Shown: one piece after another, positions 37,838 to 47,193 of the stretch
How the letters are laid out: every line of letters begins with the position of its first letter
How positions within the stretch are numbered: the stretch's first letter is position 1
Source: Pedobacter sp. MC2016-15
GTDB lineage: Bacteria; Bacteroidota; Bacteroidia; Sphingobacteriales; Sphingobacteriaceae
Assembly: GCF_026239695.1 (NCBI RefSeq)
Contig: NZ_JAPIVS010000003.1
Location: 558,001-622,000, forward strand
Direction: 5' to 3'
DNA: 64,000 nt
Program-made: the position numbers and the translations under genes
Notes under the pieces: generated by a model
Database searches by the model: none
Told to the model about the DNA's origin: nothing
Seen by the model: only the letters and a program-made list of their open reading frames with translations

Positions 37838-38659
37838 ATGAAACAAATACTTTTAGCCACCGATTTCTCGGCCAGCGCGGCCAATGCGATGGAATACGCA
37901 ATGGAGTTAGCCAAAGTTTTGGATCTGGAAGTATGTGCTATTCATGCCATACATCCTACAGAAGGCATCAACAACAGTACATACAACGCCATCTTCATTG
38001 AGAACTACTACGAAAACAAGCGGGAAGCGCTCAAGGAATGGGTAAGTGTTTTTACCGAAAAAGAAGAATACAAAGATGTAGTGGTGAAAACACTGTGTGA
38101 TGTCGGTTTTTTAAAGACAGTCATTACGCGCTATACATCGCATCACCATGTGGAACTGCTGGTAATGGGCATCACGGGATCGACAGGTATCACCGGAATT
38201 GTGGGCAGTAATGCCAGCATGGTAGTCAGCAACCTGAAGATCCCGACGCTGATTGTGCCGAAGGAGAGTAAATTCTCCAAGGTACCTGTTATCACATTAG
38301 CTACAGATTATGATACGAGATTATCGGCGGAGGATGTCAATGCACTGAATGAAATGGTTCATGGCTTCGGCTCTGACAAGCTGCAGGTTTTGTATGTAAC
38401 CGAAAAAGCAGACCCGAAACAGCTGGAGATCTTTGAAAGTAAACTGAAAGGACTGATCAAACATGCCGAACCGGAGTTCAATTACATTACTGAAGGAAGC
38501 CCGCTGAATGGTATTCTGGCATTTATTGAATCCCATGAAACGGATATCCTTTGTCTGGTAAAACATCACCACAATATCGTTTACAGACTGTTTACGCGGA
38601 GCACCGTCAATCAGGTGATGAATAAGACCGTGAAAGCCATCCTGGTTTTACATGAATAG
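37838..38659 (+). CDS. Universal stress protein with two UspA domains
   Basis: This 273-residue cytoplasmic protein is chosen from the ATG at 37838-37840, because the earlier in-frame start would lie inside the PiT gene. Domain 1 spans about 1-145 (MKQILLATDFSASAANAMEYA, then ELLVMGITGSTGITGIVGSNASMVV with an ATP-binding-like G-x2-G-x9-G-S pattern). Domain 2 spans about 150-273 and ends in DILCLVKHHHNIVYRLFTRSTVNQVM. Tandem-domain Usp proteins of Bacteroidota act in stress response, but exact roles are rarely known. Confidence 0.92.
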   Translation: MKQILLATDFSASAANAMEYAMELAKVLDLEVCAIHAIHPTEGINNSTYNAIFIENYYENKREALKEWVSVFTEKEEYKDVVVKTLCDVGFLKTVITRYTSHHHVELLVMGITGSTGITGIVGSNASMVVSNLKIPTLIVPKESKFSKVPVITLATDYDTRLSAEDVNALNEMVHGFGSDKLQVLYVTEKADPKQLEIFESKLKGLIKHAEPEFNYITEGSPLNGILAFIESHETDILCLVKHHHNIVYRLFTRSTVNQVMNKTVKAILVLHE

Positions 38660-38734
38660 CTGTAGAATTATGTATTGATATTATAGCTTTATCCGTAAAT
38701 ATAAATTCTGTTATCTTTAGACAATTATTATTGT

Positions 38735-39796
38735 ATGTCAGAAAAAGATACGGAGTTAACGGGCGTGAAGGAAATCGCCCGCAGGGCAAATGTTTCCATC
38801 GGAACGGTAGATCGCGTAATTCACGACCGCAAGGGGGTATCTCAAAAAACCAAAGATAAGATCAATGCGATTATTCAGGAGCTGGATTATCAGCCGAATA
38901 TCTTCGCACGCAGGCTGGCTTCCAAAAAGCAACTGAAGTTTGCTGTGCTCATACCAAAGGTATCTGCAGAAACGGATTACTGGGAGGCACCCTTACTGGG
39001 CATCGCTCAGGCGAGTACCGAAATCAGTCCCTACGGAATTGAGGTAGAAAACTACCTGTACGACCTGAATGATAAAAACTCTTTTCTGCAGCAGATCGGC
39101 AAAATTGATCTTTCTGAAATACAGGGTGTGCTGCTGGCGCCGATTTTTATTGAGGAGTCTGAACATTTCCTGAGAAAACTGGAGCGAATTAAGATTCCCT
39201 ATGTATTTATCAACTCTGATATCCAGGAACATAACAGCCTCTCTTATATTGGTCCTAACTTGTATCAAAGCGGATATTTATCTGCACACCTGATGAAGTA
39301 TCTGGTGAAAAAAGAGGAAACAATACTGATCGTGAATATTTCCCATGAAATTGATAACCAGCATCACCTGCTGCGCAAAGAGCAGGGTTTCAGGAATTAC
39401 TTTTTGGATAACCATTTAGATAACCCTATTATTAAACTGGATATCAAAAAAACAGATTTCAGCTTTGTGAGCAGCGCGCTCAGTAAACTCTTAAAAACTG
39501 AGCAGGTAGGGGCGATCTTCGTGACTAACTCAAGGGTCTCCACTGTAGCGAAATACCTGAAGAAGAATGAAACACAGCGTCCCATCGTCATTGGCTTTGA
39601 TTACACAAAAGATAACATCTCTTATCTAAAAGAGGGAATTATCGACTTCCTCATCTGTCAGAAACCCAGGGAGCAGGGCTATAAAGGCATCATCGCACTG
39701 TATCAGAACATCGTACATGGAAAGACTGCTGAGAAGAATACCTTTATGCCAATTGATATTATCACTACTGAAAACTGTGATTTCTACGTGAACTAA
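38735..39796 (+). CDS. LacI-family transcriptional regulator of the GlcNAc cluster
   Basis: This 353-residue protein has an N-terminal LacI helix-turn-helix (about 10-35, GVKEIARRANVSIGTVDRVIHDRKGVS) and hinge region, then a periplasmic-binding-protein-like domain (about 65-340) that should bind a sugar or sugar phosphate. It is the first gene of the cluster with the MFS permease, GH20 enzymes, NagA and NagB on the same strand, so it probably regulates them. The inducer is likely GlcNAc, a GlcNAc phosphate or a chitooligosaccharide. This last point is inferred from the neighbours only. Confidence 0.93.
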   Translation: MSEKDTELTGVKEIARRANVSIGTVDRVIHDRKGVSQKTKDKINAIIQELDYQPNIFARRLASKKQLKFAVLIPKVSAETDYWEAPLLGIAQASTEISPYGIEVENYLYDLNDKNSFLQQIGKIDLSEIQGVLLAPIFIEESEHFLRKLERIKIPYVFINSDIQEHNSLSYIGPNLYQSGYLSAHLMKYLVKKEETILIVNISHEIDNQHHLLRKEQGFRNYFLDNHLDNPIIKLDIKKTDFSFVSSALSKLLKTEQVGAIFVTNSRVSTVAKYLKKNETQRPIVIGFDYTKDNISYLKEGIIDFLICQKPREQGYKGIIALYQNIVHGKTAEKNTFMPIDIITTENCDFYVN

Positions 39797-39865
39797 TTTC
39801 CGGCATCAGTACAATAAAATTTGGAACTGAAATAAATGTTTCGTTTATTCGTGTACGTTAACGTT

Positions 39866-41194
39866 ATGGATAAAAAAGCTTATACTCAGTCACTTTTAAT
39901 TATTGCCATCCTCTTCTTTGTATTTGGTTTCGTGACCTGGATTAATGCCATGCTGATCCCATATTTCAAGATTTGCTGTGAGCTGAGTAACCTTGAATCC
40001 TATTTCGTCGCCTTTGCGTTTTATATCTCTTATCTTTTCATGTCATTCCCTGCTTCCCTGCTGCTCAAGAGGGTGGGCTTTAAGAAAGGGATGATGCTAG
40101 GTTTCTGGATCATGGCTTTTGGGGCCTTTTTGTTTGTTCCCGCTGCACTTTTGCGCAACTACCCTGTATTCCTGCTGGGATTGTTTACACTGGGGGCCGG
40201 ACTGGCGATCCTGCAGACAGCCGCAAATCCCTATGTGACGATACTTGGGCCAAAGGAAAGTGCTGCCATGAGGTTCAGTATCATGGGCATCTGTAATAAG
40301 TTTGCCGGGATTATCGCACCCTTGCTATTTGCGGCAGTGGTACTTAAATCATCCGATCAGGCACTTTTTGAACAGGTGAAGTCGATGGGCGCAGCAGAGA
40401 GAGCACCTATTCTTGATGAACTGATCCGCAGGGTGATCCTGCCGTATAGTTGTGTCTCGGTGATATTGATCCTGCTGGGGATACTGGTGAGATTTTCACC
40501 CTTGCCGGAAATTGATACCGATCTGGAGGACAGCCTTACCGCTGCAGCAAATAAAGATAAAGACAACATTTTTCAATTTCCTCATTTGATCCTTGGGGCA
40601 TTAGCCATCTTTGTACATGTGGGTTCGCAAGTAATCGCCGTAGATACGATCATCGGTTATGCGCGGTCGATGGATATCTCCTTGCTGGAATCCAAGGTTT
40701 TTCCCTCCTATACCCTGGGAGCGACCATAATTGGTTATTTGCTGGGCATATCATTGATTCCGAAGTATATATCGCAGATTTTTGCTTTACGTGTTTGTGT
40801 GTGCATCGGGCTGCTGCTGACCTTCTGTATTATTTTCAGTCATGGCAGTCTGAATATTCTGGGCCATCAGGCGGATATCTCGCTGTGGTTTATTGTGCTG
40901 CTGGGATTTGCCAACTCGATGATCTGGGCAGGGATCTGGCCGCTGGCGATGGACAGGCTTGGCCGCTTTATCAAAGTTGGTGCGGCAATTCTCATCATGG
41001 GGCTGTCCGGCAATGCGGTGTTGCCGCTGGTTTATGGGCATCTTGCTGACACCTATGGTTTGCAGCAGGCCTATTGGGTCTTGCTGCCCTGTTACCTTTA
41101 TTTGTTGTTTTACGCGTACAGGGGGTACCGGCTGAATCGCTGGGTCAGTTCGAAACCTTTCCGTACAACAGATGCTAACTTAAAATTGCTGTAA
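39866..41194 (+). CDS. Sugar MFS permease (FucP/NagP-like), probable GlcNAc importer
   Basis: This is a 442-residue membrane protein from the ATG at 39866 (an ATG 30 nt upstream is possible). It has about 12 hydrophobic segments and the FucP-type features IIAILFFVFGFVTWINAMLIPYFK in helix 1 and AANPYVTILGPKESAAMRFS after helix 4. The family imports L-fucose, glucose, galactose or, in gamma-proteobacteria and Bacteroidota, GlcNAc (NagP). The adjacent NagA, NagB and hexosaminidase genes favour GlcNAc. The next gene begins immediately after its stop codon, so they are translationally adjacent. Confidence 0.9.
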   Translation: MDKKAYTQSLLIIAILFFVFGFVTWINAMLIPYFKICCELSNLESYFVAFAFYISYLFMSFPASLLLKRVGFKKGMMLGFWIMAFGAFLFVPAALLRNYPVFLLGLFTLGAGLAILQTAANPYVTILGPKESAAMRFSIMGICNKFAGIIAPLLFAAVVLKSSDQALFEQVKSMGAAERAPILDELIRRVILPYSCVSVILILLGILVRFSPLPEIDTDLEDSLTAAANKDKDNIFQFPHLILGALAIFVHVGSQVIAVDTIIGYARSMDISLLESKVFPSYTLGATIIGYLLGISLIPKYISQIFALRVCVCIGLLLTFCIIFSHGSLNILGHQADISLWFIVLLGFANSMIWAGIWPLAMDRLGRFIKVGAAILIMGLSGNAVLPLVYGHLADTYGLQQAYWVLLPCYLYLLFYAYRGYRLNRWVSSKPFRTTDANLKLL

Positions 41195-41854
41195 ATGAAA
41201 CTAGCTATACCATATCTTCATTCAGCGCATGACATCGGACTACCGGAGCTCCAGTCAATACTCGATCAGCTACCTGCAGTTCCGCTTTCCAATACATCAT
41301 GGCCGAAATTCAATAGCGCCTGCAAGGCTGAGATGATCATTGCACATAGCAAAAAAGATATCTTCCTGAAATTTAATGTATCAAATGATTACTTCCGGAC
41401 GGCTGAGCGGAAGATCAATGGAGAGGTGCACCGCGATAACTGTGTTGAATTTTTTATAGCATTTGATCGTAGCGGGTATTACTACAATATAGAGTTTAAC
41501 TGTCTGGGTATTGGCAAGATGGCGTATGGCAGTGAGAAAGGGGACAGGACTCTTGCAGATGAAGCTACAGTTCAGCAAATACAGACACTCACCATTCAGG
41601 ACATGGAAGGGGAGCACTTTAATTGGGAAATGACATGGCTGGTTCCTGCAGAGGTTTTTATTCATCAGGAGATCAGCACTTTTGAGGGCTTACAGGCCTC
41701 AGGGAACTTTTACAAATGCGGTGATGACTTGCCTGAACCTCATTTCCTGACCTGGAACAGGATCGACGCTCCGGCTCCCGACTTTCACAGACCAGACTGT
41801 TTCGGAGAAATCCACTTTTTAGCAGAAGCTGACACCATAAATTTAGTACCTTAA
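41195..41854 (+). CDS. CBM9-like carbohydrate-binding family protein
   Basis: This 219-residue protein matches the carbohydrate-binding family 9-like domain over its length: VHRDNCVEFFIAF (about 77-90), YYNIEFNCLGIG (about 95-106), GNFYKCGDDLPEPHFLTWNRI and PDFHRPDCFGEIHF near the C-terminus. There is no signal peptide, so it looks cytoplasmic, unlike the two exported GH20 enzymes that follow. It starts directly after the permease stop codon and ends 1 nt before the next ATG. The sugar it binds, and whether it has catalytic activity, is unknown. Confidence 0.88.
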   Translation: MKLAIPYLHSAHDIGLPELQSILDQLPAVPLSNTSWPKFNSACKAEMIIAHSKKDIFLKFNVSNDYFRTAERKINGEVHRDNCVEFFIAFDRSGYYYNIEFNCLGIGKMAYGSEKGDRTLADEATVQQIQTLTIQDMEGEHFNWEMTWLVPAEVFIHQEISTFEGLQASGNFYKCGDDLPEPHFLTWNRIDAPAPDFHRPDCFGEIHFLAEADTINLVP

Positions 41855-41855
41855 C

Positions 41856-43412
41856 ATGAAGACCATGATAAAAAGAACATTAGTACTGCTGATTTTGCTG
41901 ACCACTGCTCTTGGCCAGCCGGAAACAGCCATAGCTGCTGCGTCAAAAGCAAGCCCTTTCCCGGTGCGTGGCTTTCACCTGGACCTGCGTATCCAGGCCA
42001 TGCCCATGCCGGCACTGATGAAACTGGCACTGCAGCTCAGCAAAAATGGGATCAATACGCTGGTGATGGAATGGGAGGGAACTTATCCCTTTAAGGAAGA
42101 ACCACTGATCCCCAACCGCTTTGCCTACAGCAGGGATGAGGTAATTTCCTTTATTGCGTATTGTAATTCGCTGCACATCGATGTCATCCCGCTGCAGCAG
42201 AGCTTTGGGCACGTTGAATATATTCTCAGGAACCTGAAATACAAAGACTTAAGGGAGGATCAGAAGGATTACTCCCAGGTGAATCCTTTAAAGGAAGCCG
42301 AAACGAAGAAACTTTTTACCACGCTGTACAAAGACCTGATCTCTACACATCACTCTCCCTATATCCACATCGGTGGCGATGAAACCTATTTACTGGGGCA
42401 TTCTGAAGAATCCAAAAAGAAGGTAAAGGCAGTAGGTATGGGCAGGCTCTACGGGGATTATATCAGGATGCTCTGCGAAACCGTGGTTAGCCTGGGCAAG
42501 AAGCCTGTGCTCTGGGCAGATATTGCCCTGAAATATCCGGAGGCGCTGCAAGGGCTGCCAAAGGAAACGATCTTTATCGACTGGAACTATGGATGGGATA
42601 TTAACCAGTTTGGCGACCACCAGAAGCTGATGCAAAGCGGGTTCGAGATCTGGGGCGCACCCTCTATACGTAGTCACCCGGACAACTTTTTCCTCACGCA
42701 GTGGGCCAAACATTTCAAAAATATTCATGATTTTGTACCTTTTGGGAAGAAACTGGGTTACAAGGGGATGATCATGACTTCATGGTCAACCTCAGGTTTG
42801 TATTCCTCAGTGCTGGAAAGCACAAAGGATGTGGTAGATCTGTATGCCATCAGGCGCGTATACCCGATCAGCGGTTTCAATATGCTGATCGCGGCCTTTC
42901 TGGAGAGTATCAAAACTGCCGAAGCATTGGATGTAGATGGATTTGTACGTAATTACAGCAAGACGCAGTATGGCTTTGATCAGGCTCAGTCCGGATTGTT
43001 CTGGAAGGCCATTACGACTACGCCCTTTGAGGTCACGCAGGGACAGCCGGTGAATACTTCGCTGAGTATCGACCAAATGCTGGACAGTACCAGATATGCG
43101 CTGAAAGTATTGACAGAACTGCAGCCTTCAAAAAATAAAGAGGAGTTTGAGCAATACAGGCTGATGACGGCGATCAGGGTTCAGTATCTTGCGTACCAGT
43201 CGATCGAAGCCCGGGCCAATGCACCGGAAATGACCGAAGCCGGTTTGCCTGCACTGCTGAAAGAACTGGATGCCTTGCAGCCTGAAGAACTAGATAAAAA
43301 ATTTACCAGGCAGAATACCGGATATCTTTATCCTGCGGAGATCAGGCAGGAAAATGAACTGCGCAATGCGAAAATTGAGCTCCTGCGCGCAAGGTTAAGC
43401 CGTTCCAAATAG
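41856..43412 (+). CDS. Exported GH20-type beta-N-acetylhexosaminidase (HEXDC-like)
   Basis: This 518-residue protein has a signal peptide (about 1-28). The TIM-barrel catalytic signature HIGGDET gives the Asp175-Glu176 pair of GH20 enzymes, which use substrate-assisted catalysis with the Glu as acid/base. Other conserved parts are GFHLDLR near the start, FGHVEYILR and FIDWNYGW. The architecture without an N-terminal GH20b domain resembles the hexosaminidase D type more than classic chitobiases. It should release GlcNAc or GalNAc from chitooligosaccharides or glycans in the periplasm. A related enzyme follows 20 nt downstream. Confidence 0.9.
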   Translation: MKTMIKRTLVLLILLTTALGQPETAIAAASKASPFPVRGFHLDLRIQAMPMPALMKLALQLSKNGINTLVMEWEGTYPFKEEPLIPNRFAYSRDEVISFIAYCNSLHIDVIPLQQSFGHVEYILRNLKYKDLREDQKDYSQVNPLKEAETKKLFTTLYKDLISTHHSPYIHIGGDETYLLGHSEESKKKVKAVGMGRLYGDYIRMLCETVVSLGKKPVLWADIALKYPEALQGLPKETIFIDWNYGWDINQFGDHQKLMQSGFEIWGAPSIRSHPDNFFLTQWAKHFKNIHDFVPFGKKLGYKGMIMTSWSTSGLYSSVLESTKDVVDLYAIRRVYPISGFNMLIAAFLESIKTAEALDVDGFVRNYSKTQYGFDQAQSGLFWKAITTTPFEVTQGQPVNTSLSIDQMLDSTRYALKVLTELQPSKNKEEFEQYRLMTAIRVQYLAYQSIEARANAPEMTEAGLPALLKELDALQPEELDKKFTRQNTGYLYPAEIRQENELRNAKIELLRARLSRSK

Positions 43413-43432
43413 TAAACTAAATAGAAAAACCA

Positions 43433-45973
43433 TTGTATAAAATTCTAACCATCTGCCTGATTGCTGTCTTCCTGACGAATACAGCCATGGCCGCAAAGCC
43501 CGGCCGGCAACAGCCTGACCCTAAAAAACTTGAACTGAACTGGTATGTTTATGAAAACAATTACCAGGGCAAAGACCAGACGCTGAATGGCCTGAGTATC
43601 CGCAATACCGGCGCGGACGCTTTACCGGCCACGGGCTGGAAGATCTATTTCAATAGTATCAAAAGAATGTCGGCACTGACCGCCGATGCCCGGTTTGTGG
43701 TGAAACATATCAACGGGGACTTCTACATGTTATCTCCCGGCAAAGACTTTAAAGGTCTTGCCTCGGGGCAGCAAATTGAATGGAAATATTTGTCCGCCGG
43801 CTGGGTAGTGAACGAAAGTGAATGTCCGCATGGCTTTTACCTCGTTTGGGACGATGCGGAAGATACGGGTTTTGCCATGAACGACCCTCTGATCCACGCT
43901 CTACCTGAAGATAAGATGAGCAGGTTCAAAGGAGATAAGGAGCTGACCCCAGCACAGCTGTTTGCTTTGAATCAAAGGGCTGGGACTGCCAGTGCTGCCC
44001 AGCGGATTTTTCCAAAGCCACTGAGCTACAAGGAAAATGCAGGATTTTACACCTTAAGCGCTTCCGGAAGTATCATCGCGGATCAGGCATTTGCTGTGGA
44101 GGCTGAACTGCTGAATGATGACCTGAAGTTATTATTTGGTAAAAAGTTTAAAGTAGCCAATACAGGTCAGCGCGCTGCGTTACGACTTCAGAAAGATAAC
44201 TCTTTGATGGAGGACGAATATAAACTAAGTGTTTCTGCTGCAGGGATCCTGATCTCAGGAAAAAGCGCCAGGGAGATACATTATGGTTTGCAGTCGCTAA
44301 AGGTGCTGATTGATCCTCTGACACCTGCTACCAAGGTGCAAAATATCAAACTTAAATATGTGGAAGTGCAGGATCGCCCAAGATTTGGCTTCAGGGGCGT
44401 AATGCTGGATGTGGCCAGGAATTTTCAGCCCAAACAGGAAATCCTTAAACTGATAGATCTGCTATCATTGTATAAGTTAACCACGCTCCATCTGCACCTG
44501 AACGATGATGAAGGCTGGCGTCTGCAAATCAAAGCCCTGCCGGAACTGACTGACGTAGGTGCAAACAGGGGGCATACGCTCGACGAGCAGGAGCGGCTGA
44601 TGCCATCGTATGGCTCCGGACCAGTGCAGGGGGTAAATTCCGGCAGTGGATATTATTCCCGTCAGGATTTTATAGACATACTCAAATACGCCGCCCGCAG
44701 GCATATCAACGTGATTCCTGAGATCGAAACTCCGGGCCATGCCCGTGCCGCAGTTGTCTCTATGCAGGCACGTTACAGGAAATTCATGAAGGCAGGGGAT
44801 ACACTCAAGGCCCGCGAGTACCTGCTCAGGGACCTTGCCGATACATCGCTTTACCACTCTGTGCAGCAGTGGAACGACCATGTAATCGATCCCTCGCTGC
44901 CTTCGGCATACCGTTTCCTGGAAACAGTGAGTGATGAAATCATTGACATGTACGCACAGGCCGCAGCGCCGCTGGAAACGATACATTTTGGTGGGGATGA
45001 AGTGCCGGCAGGCGTATGGACGGGATCGCCATCGGTGAATGCATTCAAAAAGCTGCATCCGGAAATTAAGCAGACTGCAGATCTCTGGGACTACTTTTTT
45101 GGCCGACTTTCAGACATGCTGCAAAAAAAGGGACTGTTTCTTTCGGGATGGGAGGAAACAGCATTGCGCAAATCTGCGGAGAACCCGCGGAGATGGATGC
45201 CAAACCCTTTATTCCTCGATAAGAACTTCCGGGTGAACGTATGGAATAATATGTCCGGTAATGAAGACCTGGCCTATAGGCTGGCGAATTCTGGTTATAA
45301 AGTGATACTTTCCTTTGTGACTAACTTCTACTTTGATATGGCCTATATCCGTCAGTTTGATGAACCCGGATTTAACTGGGGTGGCCTGATCAATATCGAG
45401 CAGTCGTTCAAATTCATACCCTTTGACTATCTGCGTAACCAGCATACCGACTATGTGAACAGACCTTTACCGGCTTCGATGCTGTCATCATTTGAACATT
45501 TAACGGCCGCAGGACAGAAAAATGTGGCTGGCTTACAGGGCTTACTCTGGTCAGAGACTGTGAAGACACCTGAGCGCCTGGAATATATGTACCTGCCAAG
45601 ATTACTGGCATTATCAGAAAGAGCCTGGTCGCCCTCACCACAATGGGCAGCAGAAAAAGATAGCGTAAAAGCCAAAATATACTATGAAAAGGACTGGGCA
45701 AGGTTTAGCCATTCAGTATCCCGGGAGATGAGAAGGCTGGACAGCTATGCAGGTGGTTATCAGTACCGCATTCCTACGCCTGCCATCAGGATCCGTGGAG
45801 CTCAGGCCGAAGCCAATACTGACCTGCCGGGATTTGCCATTCGTTATACCACAGACGGATCGCTGCCCGACAGCAAAAGCAGCCTCTATGTGAAACCGGT
45901 TACTGCTTCAAAAAACCTGCGCTTCCGTGCCTTTAATACGCTTGGTAGGGGAGGAAAGGTTGCACATCCATAG
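43433..45973 (+). CDS. Exported GH20 beta-N-acetylhexosaminidase with CHB_HEX domain
   Basis: This is an 846-residue protein. The only available in-frame start after the preceding stop is a TTG at 43433, which gives a good signal peptide (YKILTICLIAVFLTNTAMA). Domains in order are a chitobiase-type carbohydrate-binding domain (about 30-165), GH20b (about 190-310) and GH20 barrel (about 315-690, with HLHLNDDEGWR and Asp522-Glu523 in HFGGDEVPAGVW). A C-terminal beta domain (about 775-846) has the family pattern ending PDSKSSLYVKP. It splits terminal GlcNAc from chitobiose and longer oligomers. It belongs to the operon with the permease, NagA and NagB. Confidence 0.93.
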   Translation: MYKILTICLIAVFLTNTAMAAKPGRQQPDPKKLELNWYVYENNYQGKDQTLNGLSIRNTGADALPATGWKIYFNSIKRMSALTADARFVVKHINGDFYMLSPGKDFKGLASGQQIEWKYLSAGWVVNESECPHGFYLVWDDAEDTGFAMNDPLIHALPEDKMSRFKGDKELTPAQLFALNQRAGTASAAQRIFPKPLSYKENAGFYTLSASGSIIADQAFAVEAELLNDDLKLLFGKKFKVANTGQRAALRLQKDNSLMEDEYKLSVSAAGILISGKSAREIHYGLQSLKVLIDPLTPATKVQNIKLKYVEVQDRPRFGFRGVMLDVARNFQPKQEILKLIDLLSLYKLTTLHLHLNDDEGWRLQIKALPELTDVGANRGHTLDEQERLMPSYGSGPVQGVNSGSGYYSRQDFIDILKYAARRHINVIPEIETPGHARAAVVSMQARYRKFMKAGDTLKAREYLLRDLADTSLYHSVQQWNDHVIDPSLPSAYRFLETVSDEIIDMYAQAAAPLETIHFGGDEVPAGVWTGSPSVNAFKKLHPEIKQTADLWDYFFGRLSDMLQKKGLFLSGWEETALRKSAENPRRWMPNPLFLDKNFRVNVWNNMSGNEDLAYRLANSGYKVILSFVTNFYFDMAYIRQFDEPGFNWGGLINIEQSFKFIPFDYLRNQHTDYVNRPLPASMLSSFEHLTAAGQKNVAGLQGLLWSETVKTPERLEYMYLPRLLALSERAWSPSPQWAAEKDSVKAKIYYEKDWARFSHSVSREMRRLDSYAGGYQYRIPTPAIRIRGAQAEANTDLPGFAIRYTTDGSLPDSKSSLYVKPVTASKNLRFRAFNTLGRGGKVAHP

Positions 45974-45983
45974 TACAGCTCAA

Positions 45984-47183
45984 ATGAAGAAGATTAAAAT
46001 ATACAATGGCCGGATCGTTACCCCACACCGTGTACTGCATGGGGGGTGTGTAGTGATTGACGATGGCAAAATACTGGAAGTGAGCACGAAGAATATCGAT
46101 GTTCCGGATGCACTGGAGATTGATGCTGCGGGGCATTACGTGGCACCGGGCTTTATTGATATCCACGTGCATGGCGGTGGGGGGCACGACTTTATGGACA
46201 ATGATCCGGACGGCTTTCTGGCAATTGCCAGGCTGCATGCGCAGTACGGTACTACAGCCATGATGCCTACAACGCTGAGCAGCGAGAAACAGGACCTGCT
46301 GGATACGCTGAAAATTTATGACGAGGTGTTTGACAAGAATAAGATGGGCGCAGCATTTGTCGGCATCCATATCGAAGGACCCTATTTTTCCATGCAGCAA
46401 AAAGGGGCTCAGGACCCCAGGTATATCAGAAACCCTGTAGCCGAAGAATACCGTGAGATCATCGCCGGTTCTGCACATATCAAACGCTGGAGTGCGGCAC
46501 CGGAGTTGCCGGGGGCACTGGAGTTTGGGAAGTACCTTGCTGAAAACGGAATCCTGGCCTCGATTGCACATACGGATGCGATTTACGAAGAGGTATTACC
46601 GGCATTTGAGCAGGGTTTCAGACATGCTACACACTTCTATTCCTGTATGTCGGGTGTAACACGCCGCAATGCCTATCGCTATGCGGGGGTGGTGGAAAGT
46701 GCTTACCTGCTGGATGCGATGACGGTAGAGATCATTGCCGACGGCATCCATCTGCCGGCACCCTTACTGAAGCTGGTGCTGAAGATCAAGGGGGCCGACC
46801 GGATTGCACTGATCACGGATGCGATGCGGGCTGCGGGGATGCCCCCCGGACCAAGTATCCTGGGAAGCAGGAGAGATGGCCTGCCGGTGATTGTGGAAGA
46901 CGATGTGGCAAAACTGCCCGACAGAAGTTCTTTTGCGGGTAGTGTGGCGACGATGGACCGACTGCTGAGGAACATGATCAACCTGGCGGATACTTCTGTG
47001 GCTGATGCGGTGAAAATGGCCTCGCTTACACCTGCGGAGATTGTCGGTATTGCCGACCGCAAGGGCTCTCTGCTGGCCGGCAAGGATGCAGATGTGGTGA
47101 TATTCGATGATCAGGTGAATATTATGCAGACGATTGTCTCGGGCAGAAAGGTTTTTACTTCTCCATCATTTCTTGAAAAATAA
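45984..47183 (+). CDS. nagA: N-acetylglucosamine-6-phosphate deacetylase
   Basis: This 399-residue amidohydrolase is taken from the ATG at 45984, because an earlier frame start lies inside the previous gene. Metal-binding His61 and His63 are in DIHVHGGGGHDF, followed by GIHIEGPYFS, SIAHTDA, ATHFYSCMSG, IADGIHLP and the catalytic Asp in LITDAM. It removes acetate from GlcNAc-6-P to give GlcN-6-P in the cytoplasm, the substrate of NagB. nagB starts 10 nt downstream. Confidence 0.95.
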   Translation: MKKIKIYNGRIVTPHRVLHGGCVVIDDGKILEVSTKNIDVPDALEIDAAGHYVAPGFIDIHVHGGGGHDFMDNDPDGFLAIARLHAQYGTTAMMPTTLSSEKQDLLDTLKIYDEVFDKNKMGAAFVGIHIEGPYFSMQQKGAQDPRYIRNPVAEEYREIIAGSAHIKRWSAAPELPGALEFGKYLAENGILASIAHTDAIYEEVLPAFEQGFRHATHFYSCMSGVTRRNAYRYAGVVESAYLLDAMTVEIIADGIHLPAPLLKLVLKIKGADRIALITDAMRAAGMPPGPSILGSRRDGLPVIVEDDVAKLPDRSSFAGSVATMDRLLRNMINLADTSVADAVKMASLTPAEIVGIADRKGSLLAGKDADVVIFDDQVNIMQTIVSGRKVFTSPSFLEK

Positions 47184-47193
47184 TTTGAAATAC

